DNA of 64,000 bases from Lachnospiraceae bacterium (GTDB taxonomy: Bacteria > Bacillota > Clostridia > Lachnospirales > Lachnospiraceae). A model generated the notes under the pieces. The model saw nothing but the letters and a program-made list of their open reading frames with translations. It was not told where the DNA came from and made no database searches. Shown piece by piece: positions 46,798-55,662 of the stretch (positions within the stretch are counted from its first letter, which is position 1; the number at the start of each line of letters is the position of its first letter). The position numbers were made by a program, and so were the translations under genes. Location: positions 1-64,000 of the forward strand of contig JAAUZH010000002.1 in NCBI GenBank assembly GCA_014804675.1, read 5' to 3'.

Positions 46798-48522
46798 TTA
46801 TAGGGAACCGGCAATTATCTTTTCGATTTCCGAAGCGGGCATGGGCCTGCCCAACAAAAATCCCTGTATATTATCGCAATCAATGTCCTTTAAATACTCA
46901 AACTGTTCCTCTGTTTCCACGCCTTCCGCCACTGTTTCGCAGCCTAACCTCTTTACCATGGAAACTATAGATTCCGTAATGACTCTGGTGCTGTCATCGC
47001 AGATTACTGTATCAATAAAGGATTTGTCTATTTTCAACGTATCGATTGGAAGCCCCTTTAAATAGGAAAGAGACGAAAATCCCGTTCCAAAATCATCCAG
47101 GGATATTTTGATGCCGTATTCCTTTAAGATATGCAGCTTTTCCAACACGCTTTCAAAATCATCAATTAACACGCTTTCGGTAATTTCCAATTCAATTTCG
47201 CATGGGTTTACCTGATACTTCTTTAAAATATTCAAAAGATTGTATACAAAATCCGGACGTTTGTACTGGATAGCGGAAATATTTAAGGAAATCACCAAAG
47301 GCACATCATACTTTTCCTTCCACTTTGCAAACCGGCTGATGCCTTCTTCCAATACCCATGTTCCAATTTGCACAATCATGCCGCTTTGCTCCGCAATAGG
47401 AATGAATACTCCGGGACTGATCATTTTTCCAAGATCATCCCGCCAGCGTATCAGCGCCTCCACGCCCCTTAACTTTTTCGTTTTAGAGTCATATTGAGGC
47501 TGATAATACAGCTCAAATTCATTACCGCTTAAGGCATTTTCCAGCTTGTTTTCCAATTGGATGGTTTCTTTGAAATTGGTTAAAATAGGCGCTTCAAAAT
47601 ATTGAATATTGTCTTTTCCTAAAGACTTCGCCTTAAACATGACGATTTCCGCACAATTCATAAGCTCCAGTGAATTTCTGCTGGCTTCCGGATATTCCGC
47701 CACCCCTATACATACGGTTATCTTTATGGATAACGTACTGGATAGCACAAATGGCTCCTTTAACTTTTCCCTGATGGTCTTACAAATATTTTCCACGCTG
47801 CGAAGTCCCATTGGATCATAAACAGCCATATAAAACAAGTCGTCATTGACATGGGCAATCAAGGTATTTTCATTTTTAAATTCTGATTTCAAGAACAGTC
47901 CAAAGCTTTGAATCAGTTCATCTCCCGCAATCATTCCAAGTCCGTCATTGACCTTTTTAAAACCATCAATATCAATACACAGAACCGATACTACCGTCTG
48001 CTCTTCTTCCGCCTTTCGCAGCCATTCGCTTAACATGCGAACGAAATAATTGCGGTTATATAAACCGGTAATCGTGTCATAATAAGCCATGTAAAGCAAT
48101 TCTTCTTTCTGCATTTTCAGCTTGCTGACATCTCTTATGCGGATTACTTTTTCCAAGGGCTTTTCCTGTTCGTCATAAGTGATGCTCACCTCAAACTTTA
48201 ACCATGTCTTTCCATCTAACAGGCAGCATTCACATTCTCCATATTCCACGCCATTTTTTTCATCAAAAATAATTTCTCTTAAGGAAGCCTGGAACTCATC
48301 TTTGACACTTTCAACCAAATGGGACAAGTCCATAAGGGAATGCACTTGAAAAGAAAAAAAGTTTTCAAAACAGCCTAGCACTTCAATTCTTTTTTCCCGA
48401 AAATGATAATAGATGAAGGCATTGGAGGACATACCGCATATCATACGGTACATTCTCTCATTGCCTGCTAATTTTTTATTCATTGCCAAAAGCAAATCCA
48501 TTTGGTATTGCGCTTCGTTCAT
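46798..48522 (-). CDS. PAS-GGDEF-EAL protein, probable c-di-GMP phosphodiesterase
   Basis: 574 aa from the ATG at 48522 (AGGTGA upstream); the GTG at 48534 is rejected. N-terminal PAS-like sensor (about 1-140), a GGDEF-type domain where the active motif is degenerate (IAGDEL in place of GGDEF, around residue 220), then an EAL domain with EALIRW (around 370), NLSAIQYKR, and the DDFGTGFSSLSYLK loop. The EAL residues that bind metal are present. It most likely degrades c-di-GMP, with the degenerate GGDEF part as a regulatory GTP site. Cytoplasmic; no membrane segments. Confidence 0.9.
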   Translation of the reverse strand: MNEAQYQMDLLLAMNKKLAGNERMYRMICGMSSNAFIYYHFREKRIEVLGCFENFFSFQVHSLMDLSHLVESVKDEFQASLREIIFDEKNGVEYGECECCLLDGKTWLKFEVSITYDEQEKPLEKVIRIRDVSKLKMQKEELLYMAYYDTITGLYNRNYFVRMLSEWLRKAEEEQTVVSVLCIDIDGFKKVNDGLGMIAGDELIQSFGLFLKSEFKNENTLIAHVNDDLFYMAVYDPMGLRSVENICKTIREKLKEPFVLSSTLSIKITVCIGVAEYPEASRNSLELMNCAEIVMFKAKSLGKDNIQYFEAPILTNFKETIQLENKLENALSGNEFELYYQPQYDSKTKKLRGVEALIRWRDDLGKMISPGVFIPIAEQSGMIVQIGTWVLEEGISRFAKWKEKYDVPLVISLNISAIQYKRPDFVYNLLNILKKYQVNPCEIELEITESVLIDDFESVLEKLHILKEYGIKISLDDFGTGFSSLSYLKGLPIDTLKIDKSFIDTVICDDSTRVITESIVSMVKRLGCETVAEGVETEEQFEYLKDIDCDNIQGFLLGRPMPASEIEKIIAGSL

Positions 48523-48567
48523 AATCAAGCTCACCTGTCCCTTAAAAATCTATTACTTTGTTTCCAT

Positions 48568-49653
48568 TTACTTTTTATTGATAAAGCCCTTTGCCTTTAA
48601 CAGCTCCGCACACAATACTGCACCTCCTGCAGCGCCCCGGACCGTATTATGGGAAAGTCCCACGAATTTATAATCATAAATAGAGTCTTCCCGGATTCTT
48701 CCGATGGAAACGCCCATTCCGTTTTCAAAATCCACATCCAGAGATACCTGAGGTCTGTTGTCCTCTTCCATATACTGTATAAACTGCTTTGGAGCGCTTG
48801 GAAGCTGTAATTCCTGCGGCACGCCCTGGAAGGATACCAACTTTTCAATCAGCTGCTCTTTGGCAGGCTTCTTTCTGAATTTTACAAATACAGCAGCAGT
48901 ATGGCCGTTTAATACCGGAACACGGATACACTGGCAGCTGATAGCAGGCTCGCTTGCCTTTACGATTTCACCGTTTTCCACCTTGCCGTAAATACGAAGC
49001 GGCTCCTGTTCGCTCTTTTCCTCTTCCCCGCCGATATAAGGAATGATATTCTCCACCATTTCCGGCCAGTCCTTAAAGGTTTTTCCTGCACCGGAAATCG
49101 CCTGATACGTAGTTGCAATGACTTCGTAAGGCTCAAATTCCCTCCATGCATATAAAGCAGGTGCATAGCTTTGTATAGAACAGTTTGGCTTTACTGCTAC
49201 AAATCCTCTTTCTGTACCAAGCCGTTTTTTCTGTGCCTCGATTACATCTGTATGCTCCGGATTGATTTCCGGAATGATCATGGGCACATCCGGTGTCCAG
49301 CGATGAGCGGAATTATTAGAAACTACAGGCGTCTCTGTCCTTGCATAGTCTTCCTCGATTTTTTTGATTTCTTCCTTTGTCATATCTACAGCAGAAAATA
49401 CAAAATCCACTTCAGAAGCTACCTTTTCCACTTCGTTTACATTCATTACTACAATCTTCTTTACCGCTTCCGGCATGGGCGTGGTCATTTTCCATCTGCC
49501 GCCAACCGCTTCTTCATATGTCTTGCCTGCCGAACGGGGGCTTGCTGCAATGGTAGTCACCTCAAACCATGGGTGATTCTCCAGCAAAGAGATAAATCTT
49601 TGTCCCACCATTCCGGTTCCGCCTAAAATTCCAACTCTTAATTTTTCACTCAT
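48568..49653 (-). CDS. asd: aspartate-semialdehyde dehydrogenase (archaeal/fungal type)
   Basis: 361 aa. NADP-binding GILGGTGMVGQRF (residues 8-20) and active-site Cys in KPNCSIQSY (about 155). It is of the fungal/archaeal-like subclass by length and by HRWTPDVPMIIPEINPEH. It reduces aspartyl phosphate to aspartate semialdehyde for lysine, threonine and methionine. Start preceded by GAGGAGA. Followed on the same strand by the EAL gene; upstream is argH. Confidence 0.93.
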   Translation of the reverse strand: MSEKLRVGILGGTGMVGQRFISLLENHPWFEVTTIAASPRSAGKTYEEAVGGRWKMTTPMPEAVKKIVVMNVNEVEKVASEVDFVFSAVDMTKEEIKKIEEDYARTETPVVSNNSAHRWTPDVPMIIPEINPEHTDVIEAQKKRLGTERGFVAVKPNCSIQSYAPALYAWREFEPYEVIATTYQAISGAGKTFKDWPEMVENIIPYIGGEEEKSEQEPLRIYGKVENGEIVKASEPAISCQCIRVPVLNGHTAAVFVKFRKKPAKEQLIEKLVSFQGVPQELQLPSAPKQFIQYMEEDNRPQVSLDVDFENGMGVSIGRIREDSIYDYKFVGLSHNTVRGAAGGAVLCAELLKAKGFINKK

Positions 49654-49703
49654 AACTAATCTCCTCGTTTTTGTTCTTTTCTATGATAAACAGTACACAC
49701 TGC

Positions 49704-51107
49704 CTATTCCGTAGGTTCATCATCCTGCCACTCGTCATCCAGATATTCTCTGTTTCTCTTTAGCACTTCCTTCATGGCATCCATGCCTGGTGCACCAATG
49801 GTAAGCCGCTTTTTCACACAGGTTTCCAGACTGACAGCATCATACACATCCGGCTCGAACACTTCACTGATTTCCTTTAATTCCTCTATGGAAAGGGCAT
49901 CGATGGATGTATTCCTGTCAATGCAGTAAAGCACCAGCCTGCCGATAATCCCATGGGCATCCCGGAAGGGCACGCCCTTATTTACCAGATAATCTGCAGC
50001 ATCTGTGGCATTAGTAAAGCCCATCATGGCGCTTTTTTCCATCACATCCTTTTTAAAGGTCATGGTCCGCAGCATACCGGTAAATAAAACAAGACATCCT
50101 TTTACAGTATCAATGGCATCAAAGGTAAGCTCCTTATCCTCCTGCATATCTTTATTATATGCTAAAGGAAGTCCTTTCATGGTAGTAAGTATGGCAGTAA
50201 GGGCACCGTATACCCGTCCTGTCTTGCCCCTTACCAGCTCTGCAATATCCGGATTTTTCTTTTGGGGCATAATACTGCTTCCAGTGGAATAAGCATCATC
50301 GATTTCCACAAATCCATACTCATTGGAATTCCAAATGATGATTTCCTCTGAAAAACGGCTAAGGTGCATCATAATCGTGCTCAGGGCGCTTAGAAACTCA
50401 ATGACATAATCCCTGTCCGCCACTGAATCCATACTGTTTAAGGTAGGCCCCTCAAAGCCCAGCAGGGAAGCCGTATAATTCCGGTCAAGGGGATAAGTAG
50501 TGCCGGCTAAAGCTCCTGAGCCTAACGGACAGTAATTCATTCGGAAATAAATATCCTTTAGCCGGAGCCTGTCTCTTTTAAACATTTCAAAATAAGCTCC
50601 CATATGATGGGCCAATGTAATAGGCTGTGCCTTCTGCAGATGGGTAAAGCCCGGCATATAAGTATCCAGATGACTTTCCATAATATCCTGCAGCACAAGT
50701 AAAAGTTCTTTTACAAGTAAATCTGTCTGCAGCACCTCCAACCGGGTGTAAAGCTTCATGTCCAGTGCAACCTGATCATTTCTGCTTCGTCCCGTATGGA
50801 GCTTCTTTCCTGCATCCCCGATCCGCTCTATCAAATTTGCCTCCACAAAGCTGTGAATATCCTCATATTCCTCTGTAATGGCCAACGTTCCGGCTTCTAC
50901 CTCTTCCCGGATTTCCGTCAATCCCTTTACGATGGCATTTTTTTCATCCTTTGTTAAAATCCCCTGCTTTTCCAGCATTACTACATGGGCAATGCTTCCT
51001 TCTATATCCTGTTTGAAAAAACGCTTGTCAAACAAAATAGACGCATTGAATTCATATACTAATTTATCTGTATTTTTCGTAAAACGTCCGCCCCATAACT
51101 GAGCCAT
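49704..51107 (-). CDS. argH: argininosuccinate lyase
   Basis: 467 aa. Fumarase/aspartase superfamily: MAQLWGGRFTK N-terminus, HTGRSRNDQVALDMKLY (catalytic region), and signature GSSIMPQKKNPD with the catalytic Ser. It splits argininosuccinate into arginine and fumarate. The start has GGAGG 7 nt upstream. No argG is seen next to it. The 828-bp divergent intergenic space upstream holds palindromes E and D. Confidence 0.97.
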   Translation of the reverse strand: MAQLWGGRFTKNTDKLVYEFNASILFDKRFFKQDIEGSIAHVVMLEKQGILTKDEKNAIVKGLTEIREEVEAGTLAITEEYEDIHSFVEANLIERIGDAGKKLHTGRSRNDQVALDMKLYTRLEVLQTDLLVKELLLVLQDIMESHLDTYMPGFTHLQKAQPITLAHHMGAYFEMFKRDRLRLKDIYFRMNYCPLGSGALAGTTYPLDRNYTASLLGFEGPTLNSMDSVADRDYVIEFLSALSTIMMHLSRFSEEIIIWNSNEYGFVEIDDAYSTGSSIMPQKKNPDIAELVRGKTGRVYGALTAILTTMKGLPLAYNKDMQEDKELTFDAIDTVKGCLVLFTGMLRTMTFKKDVMEKSAMMGFTNATDAADYLVNKGVPFRDAHGIIGRLVLYCIDRNTSIDALSIEELKEISEVFEPDVYDAVSLETCVKKRLTIGAPGMDAMKEVLKRNREYLDDEWQDDEPTE

Positions 51108-51214
51108 GTTGTTTCCTCCAATAGATTGTAAAATTTTATTAAGTCTAAATTTGATATTAGCATAAAATTAGTGTATTTACAAGAAAATAGGAGAGATTTT
51201 CCTTTATTTTTGTG

Positions 51215-51495
51215 ATGGATTGGGCAGGGGTGGAAAGAAAAGGGGGGTGGAGAAGCGGACGCAAGAGAGGGATGTGGGAGGATTCTGTACATTGTTTTTC
51301 ATGGAGAGTTTTCTAAACAGCCCAGAAAAGTGATTGGTAACGGATGGGTCGTCATACAGCGCCGTCCATGGCGCAGTATGACTAAAATTGCCGTCCATGG
51401 CAATTTTTCCCTGGGTAGAGAACGGGCTGTTAAGAAAACTCTCCACGAAAAACAATGTACAGAATCCTCCCACATCCCTCTCTTGCTGTTTCGTC
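51215..51495. repeat. long palindromic element, copy E (giant, two apical hairpins)
   Basis: Arms from 51262 and to 51485 pair for about 53 bp with a single mismatch, extended by AACAGCCC/GGGCTGTT-type pairing to about 63 bp. Inside lie two hairpins, GCGCC/GGCGC and ATTGCC/GGCAAT, both closing on the loop GTCCAT, with a GTCATAC/GTATGAC clamp around the first. Left flank is G-rich and ends GGACG; right flank CTGTTTCG. Confidence 0.8.
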
Positions 51496-51654
51496 TCAGG
51501 CTGTAGTCTTTGATTAGATATTACCGCTTTTTGATTCTCTGAAATCTTTAGGTATTTCAGATTATTCTAAATATAAAGTCTCTGGCAAAATATTTCTAAG
51601 GCATTCCAAAATATTCTGCTACATTCTAACGCAATAAACTTTTGGAGCAACGGA

Positions 51655-51850
51655 CGGCCTTTCGATACACAGTGGGAGCCGGCAGAGCATAGGATAGTCT
51701 TCCGGGCCTTGGCAAAGTCGCCGGCACTTATGCCCCGTACTTTGGGGCATTAGTACCGCTGCGTCTTTGCAGAGCGAAAGCGTGCCCGGAAGACTATCCT
51801 ATGCTCTGCCGGCTCCCACGTCCTCTTAATCCACCCCCTCCCCTTCAAAC
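51655..51850. repeat. long palindromic element, copy D (opposite orientation)
   Basis: Arms 51673-51707 and 51784-51818 are perfect complements over 35 bp. The core is inverted relative to copy A, with apical stem ATGCCCC/GGGGCAT around AAAGTAC. Flanks TACACAG and CGTCCTCTTAATCC fit the family. 51500-51655 holds nothing I recognise. Confidence 0.85.
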
Positions 51851-51935
51851 TCATTTTTTCTTCCCATTCCACAAAAAACAGTAGAGTTCTGCCCTCTTTT
51901 ACATATTATAATAAAAAAAGCACCGGAAGTTTTTT

Positions 51936-52697
51936 ATGGAAGCCTTATTAAAATTATCCAATATTAAATATTCCTATCATACTCTACAGGGAGAAATCCC
52001 TGCCATCATGGATATATCCTTTCACGTAAATCCCGGAGAATTTCTGGCAATTGTAGGTCCAAGCGGATGTGGAAAATCCACGCTTCTATCCATTATCGCC
52101 AGAATGCTGGAGCCGGAGGAAGGAACCATTCTGGTTCATAATCCAAACGGCTCCCTCTCCTATCCGAAAATGGGCTATATGCTCCAAAAGGATCATCTCC
52201 TTCCCTGGCGTACTATTTGGGAAAACGTGACGCTTGGTCCTGAGATCAATCATACTCTTACAAAAGAACGGGAAGAAAAATTGCTTATGTATCTGGAAAA
52301 ATACGGACTTTCCGTTTTCAAGGACAGAAAGCCAAATGAATTGTCCGGAGGCATGCGCCAGCGGGCTGCCTTAGTGCGGACCCTTGCCCTGGACCCGGAG
52401 GTGCTTTTGCTGGATGAACCCTTTAGCGCATTGGATTATCAGACCAGACTGTCTGTAGCCGATGATATTGGAAAAATCATAAAAGAGGAGAAAAAGACAG
52501 CTATCCTGGTCACTCATGACTTATCGGAAGCCATCAGTCTGTCAGACCGGATCGTAGTGCTGAGCAGGCGTCCCTCCACCGTTTCCACGATTATGGAGAT
52601 TCACCTGACAAAAGACCCAAAAGAACCTCTTTCTTCCAGAAAAGCAAAAGAATTTCCCATGTATTTCGATTTATTATGGAAGGAGCTGAATCAATGA
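51936..52697 (+). CDS. ABC transporter ATPase (nitrate/sulfonate/taurine type)
   Basis: 253 aa. Walker A GPSGCGKST, a Q-loop in YMLQKDHLLPWRT, signature LSGGMRQR, Walker B VLLLDEPFSALD, and a switch His in VTHDLSEA. Members energise uptake of alkanesulfonates, taurine, nitrate or riboflavin precursors; substrate cannot be assigned. The stop overlaps the permease start as ATGA. Transcribed away from argH. No binding-protein gene is seen downstream because the tRNA fragment and prophage follow at once. Confidence 0.92.
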   Translation: MEALLKLSNIKYSYHTLQGEIPAIMDISFHVNPGEFLAIVGPSGCGKSTLLSIIARMLEPEEGTILVHNPNGSLSYPKMGYMLQKDHLLPWRTIWENVTLGPEINHTLTKEREEKLLMYLEKYGLSVFKDRKPNELSGGMRQRAALVRTLALDPEVLLLDEPFSALDYQTRLSVADDIGKIIKEEKKTAILVTHDLSEAISLSDRIVVLSRRPSTVSTIMEIHLTKDPKEPLSSRKAKEFPMYFDLLWKELNQ

Positions 52698-53542
52698 CAG
52701 ACTTACGAGATTATGACTTATATGCCTGTGACATTCCTACTGCCCAGCTGGAAGCCAGCGAATTCCAGCGAAAATATATCAATAAAATAAAAGCTTATAA
52801 AAGACATATTATTTTTGCCCGAATCCTGATTCTGGCAGCCTTTTTATTTTTATGGGAATATGCCGTTTCCGTTAAATGGATCGATGCTTTTTTCTTTAGC
52901 TCACCTTCCAGGATTGTGGGCTGCTTTCTTTCCATGGCAAAGGATTTTACCATCTTCCGCCACATCGGCATTACTTTATTTGAAACCATTGCAAGCTTCC
53001 TGCTTGTAATACTTATCAGCTTATTGGTTACAATCGTTCTCTGGTATTTCAAAAAGCTTTCGGAAATCGTGGAGCCTTTTTTAGTTGTTTTAAACTCCCT
53101 GCCAAAATCAGCTCTGGCGCCACTTTTCATTGTATGGCTTGGTTCCGGCATCCCAACGATTATCGTTGCAGGCATTTCCGTGGCAATTTTCGGTTCCATC
53201 ATCAACCTGTATACCGGCTTTCATCAAGTGGACGAGGAGAAAATCAAGCTGATTCACACTCTTGGCGGAAACAAATGGCATGTGCTCACAAAAGTAGTGA
53301 TTCCCTCCAATCTGCCCACTATATTAAGCAATATGAAGGTAAATATCGGTCTTTCTTTAGTTGGTGTAGTTATCGGGGAATTTATTGGTGCCAGAAAAGG
53401 ACTTGGCTATCTGATCATTTATGGCAGCCAGGTGTTTAAATTAGACTGGGTGATTATGAGCATCGTCATCCTCTGTCTGGTTGCCGTTTCCCTTTATCAG
53501 GGAATTACTTTAATAGAAAAATGGTATAAAAAAAATATTTAA
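52694..53542 (+). CDS. ABC transporter permease (SsuC/TauC-type)
   Basis: 282 aa from the ATG at 52694 (AAGGAG upstream). Five to six membrane helices, and the EAA-type coupling loop near IHTLGGNKWHVLTKVVIPSNLPTILSNM. The N-terminal about 40 residues are soluble and helical. Partner of the preceding ATPase. The gene ends 7 nt before the prophage attachment region. Confidence 0.9.
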   Translation: MTDLRDYDLYACDIPTAQLEASEFQRKYINKIKAYKRHIIFARILILAAFLFLWEYAVSVKWIDAFFFSSPSRIVGCFLSMAKDFTIFRHIGITLFETIASFLLVILISLLVTIVLWYFKKLSEIVEPFLVVLNSLPKSALAPLFIVWLGSGIPTIIVAGISVAIFGSIINLYTGFHQVDEEKIKLIHTLGGNKWHVLTKVVIPSNLPTILSNMKVNIGLSLVGVVIGEFIGARKGLGYLIIYGSQVFKLDWVIMSIVILCLVAVSLYQGITLIEKWYKKNI

Positions 53543-53548
53543 GAAAAA

Positions 53549-53592
53549 GCTGAAGATGGGACTCGAACCCACGACCCCTTCATTACGAGTGA
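53549..53592 (-). other. attachment site: 3' fragment of a tRNA-Thr(CGT) gene
   Basis: On the minus strand: anticodon loop CTCGTAA, 3' anticodon strand TGAAG, variable arm, T-arm GTGGG-TTCGAGT-CCCAT and acceptor CTTCAGC. The 5' half of the tRNA is absent; upstream bases (TATCA) do not pair with the anticodon 3' strand beyond the loop. Typical of the duplicated 3' end left by integration into a tRNA gene. The intact tRNA should lie at the other end, right of the window. Confidence 0.75.
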
Positions 53593-53731
53593 TATGGGAT
53601 TGCCTCAAAGCCCGCATAAATACTGCCTTTTTTAATGACACAATCTGTTTTGACGATAATTTGACGATAATTATTTATACACATAACACATAAAAATGAC
53701 ATATCGAAAAGTTGTATAAACTATTTTTCCA

Positions 53732-53770
53732 ATAAGTAAGGGGCAGATTATAAAACTGCCCCTTACTTAT
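53732..53770 (-). terminator. hairpin after the 53-aa gene
   Basis: ATAAGTAAGGGGCAG and CTGCCCCTTACTTAT form a 15-bp stem; trailing T-tract is weak. It lies just after the stop codon of the 53776-53937 gene. Confidence 0.6.
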
Positions 53771-53775
53771 CAATA

Positions 53776-53937
53776 TTAAAATTTCGTTAGCTCTTCTTGT
53801 ACCCCAAGTACATAAGCTGTATTAAGCAATACCACTAAGGCTTTTACAAATTCCTTATGTTGCTTAAGTCTTTCGTTGTCCGGGAAATAACTCTCATATT
53901 CTTCCAATATTGTTTTTTCACTAATTGGGTACTGCAT
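53776..53937 (-). CDS. 53-aa hypothetical protein
   Basis: Starts at ATG 53937 with AAAGGAGG at the right distance. Soluble helical protein (MQYPISEKTILEEYE ... HKEFVKALVVLLNTAYVLGVQEELTKF). No family recognised with certainty. First gene inside the attachment site, so likely cargo of the integrated element. Confidence 0.65.
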   Translation of the reverse strand: MQYPISEKTILEEYESYFPDNERLKQHKEFVKALVVLLNTAYVLGVQEELTKF

Positions 53938-54037
53938 ATTTCTTCCTCCTTTGTTTGTGAAATCATTATTCCACCTAAAAAAAGAGAAATCAAGTAGCAT
54001 GTATAATTTTGTCACTTATATGTACAAATTTGATACC

Positions 54038-54735
54038 CTATGTAAACTTTTGCACGTTATTCAGAAAATTTTCTTTGTATTTCGAGGATACTTTAAAGGC
54101 CTGCCCATCAATCTCCACTGTCCACAAAGATATGTATTGTATATATCTCATATTGATTATTGTACTTTGGTTAATCCTGACAAACATCCCGTCTTTCTTT
54201 TTAATTTCCTTTTCCACATCATCTAACTTCCCGTAAAAGTATCTGGGTTCCCCGTTACCTACAAAATATATCTTCCTGTGCCGGGAATAGATGTATCTAA
54301 TTTCTGTCAGATCAAGCATATAATCCTTTCCCGAAAACCTGCAGAAATAATATTTGCTTTGGAGCCTTTCCAGCGCCTCATCCAAAGTCTTTAATACGTC
54401 CTGTTCATTATAGGTTTCTTCTTTTTTGATATACCGGAATGGGGCCGTCTGGAGTGCATCATAATAATAATCTTCGTATGCTGATATGTATATGATCAAT
54501 ATATCTTTATTTATAAGTTCAAGTGTTTTTGCCACATCCAGCCGTTCCCCTTTCCTATCTGGATATCCAGGTAGGCTATGTCAGGTTTGTGTGTCTTGCT
54601 GTATTCCAGCAAGTCTTCCACACGGGGGAACAGCTTCACTTCATATATATCTTTTTCTTCCTTATTATAGTTATTTAAGGTTTCGCCAATTCTTTTTAAC
54701 CATACAGGGTTATCTTCACATACCACAATCAACAT
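54038..54735 (-). pseudogene. LytTR-family response regulator with a one-base frameshift
   Basis: The first frame (54735-54511) encodes a receiver start, MLIVVCEDNP ... DIAYLDIQIGKG, and is then lost. The second frame (54535-54038) continues with AKTLELINKD, IIYISAYEDYYYDAL, and a LytTR DNA-binding domain (YIYSRHRKIYF ... FVRINQSTIINMRYIQ). One missing base in the A/G run near 54547-54553 explains the break: an extra A would restore IGKGERLDVAKTLEL. The intact protein would be about 235 aa, with acidic pocket ED and phospho-acceptor Asp in YLDIQ. No partner histidine kinase is visible. May be a true pseudogene, phase-variable, or a sequencing error. Confidence 0.8.
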
Positions 54736-54739
54736 AACA

Positions 54740-54818
54740 CATCCGCCTCCGGATATATTATACTATGTGATTACGGGTATTTTTGCTGGTAATAATTTGT
54801 AATTATTGTTATCATATC
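54740..54818. repeat. 79-bp dispersed repeat, copy 1
   Basis: Shares GGATATATTxTACTATG, TTTTGCTGGTAATA and a TATxATC end with a second copy at 57001-57079. It forms the 5' region of the response-regulator gene. Confidence 0.65.
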
Positions 54819-54824
54819 AAAATG

Positions 54825-54858
54825 AAAAAGTCTGTGAAATTGGATTCACAGACTTTTT
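54825..54858 (-). terminator. intrinsic terminator of the 149-aa membrane protein gene
   Basis: AAAAAGTCTGTGAA and TTCACAGACTTTTT form a 14-bp stem with a 6-nt loop. Confidence 0.75.
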
Positions 54859-54879
54859 CCATATACTGCGTATTATATT

Positions 54880-55329
54880 CTACCATTCTTTTATAAATAC
54901 ATACACTATTACTATTACAAATATAAATGTCAGAATAAGAGCCATAAGGCTTTTTAACGCAATCCTATTTGCAATTGCCGTAATTATTGTAAGTATGCCA
55001 TTTGCAAAAAATAAAATTTTTTTCCTTTTTATGTACACATCATCAGTATAATCATCGCTATAATCTGTGACTATATTTAAGACGCTTCCTAAGCTCATGC
55101 CTAGAAACAGGAATGGTATTATGCTTATTAACATTCCAGCTATAATGGCTGTTGCGTAATCTCCTGGCTGCTTGATGTAGAAATTTACCACTTCTATCAT
55201 ACCTGCTGGTTTTACTAAATCACTAATACTTACCAGATACACAATTATTAGTACAATATAAAGGCCTATTAAGGTTCCTGTATATATCCAATTTGATGTT
55301 TTTCGTAGCTTATATATTACTTGATTCAT
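54880..55329 (-). CDS. small polytopic membrane protein
   Basis: 149 aa with four predicted membrane helices (residues 14-36, 57-80, 103-121, 124-146) and a short Asp-rich loop (YSDDYTDDVYIKRKK). Unknown family. It lies between a small conserved gene and the LytTR regulator, with its own terminator, so it may be controlled by that regulator, as LytTR systems often regulate membrane or bacteriocin-type proteins. This is inference. Confidence 0.65.
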   Translation of the reverse strand: MNQVIYKLRKTSNWIYTGTLIGLYIVLIIVYLVSISDLVKPAGMIEVVNFYIKQPGDYATAIIAGMLISIIPFLFLGMSLGSVLNIVTDYSDDYTDDVYIKRKKILFFANGILTIITAIANRIALKSLMALILTFIFVIVIVYVFIKEW

Positions 55330-55390
55330 GATCTTTTCTCCTCTTTATACATTATTTATTTTTCCTTATCACCACAGAATGTAAGAACAT

Positions 55391-55423
55391 AAAAGGCTTA
55401 TGAATTATTTTCACAAGCCTTTT
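55391..55423 (-). terminator. intrinsic terminator after the 39-aa gene
   Basis: AAAAGGCTTaTGAA pairs with TTCACAAGCCTTTT with one mismatch and ends in a T-run on the minus strand. Confidence 0.65.
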
Positions 55424-55451
55424 AACAACTATTCTACTATCCAATTTTATA

Positions 55452-55571
55452 TTAGTTCGGTGTAGATCTTCTATGGCTTCTTACTTTTGTACCGTTAGAG
55501 GTTGTATATCCATGAACAGTAACAATTTTTTTATGCTGCAATCCATGTGTGCTGCTTTTTGTTTTTGCCAT
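55452..55571 (-). CDS. 39-aa basic conserved small protein
   Basis: Starts at ATG 55571 after AAAGGAGC. It is basic and rich in Thr, Ser, His and Lys (MAKTKSSTHGLQHKK ... GYTTSNGTKVRSHRRSTPN), matching short proteins seen in mobile elements of gut clostridia. No function known. An in-frame start at 55643 would give a 63-aa form without a ribosome site. Confidence 0.6.
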   Translation of the reverse strand: MAKTKSSTHGLQHKKIVTVHGYTTSNGTKVRSHRRSTPN

Positions 55572-55662
55572 GTTATGTGCTCCTTTCTTTATATATTGCA
55601 GAAAAGATAAGCACCAACTAGTAAGTGCATTCTTTTTTATCACTTATAGATAGACTAAACTG

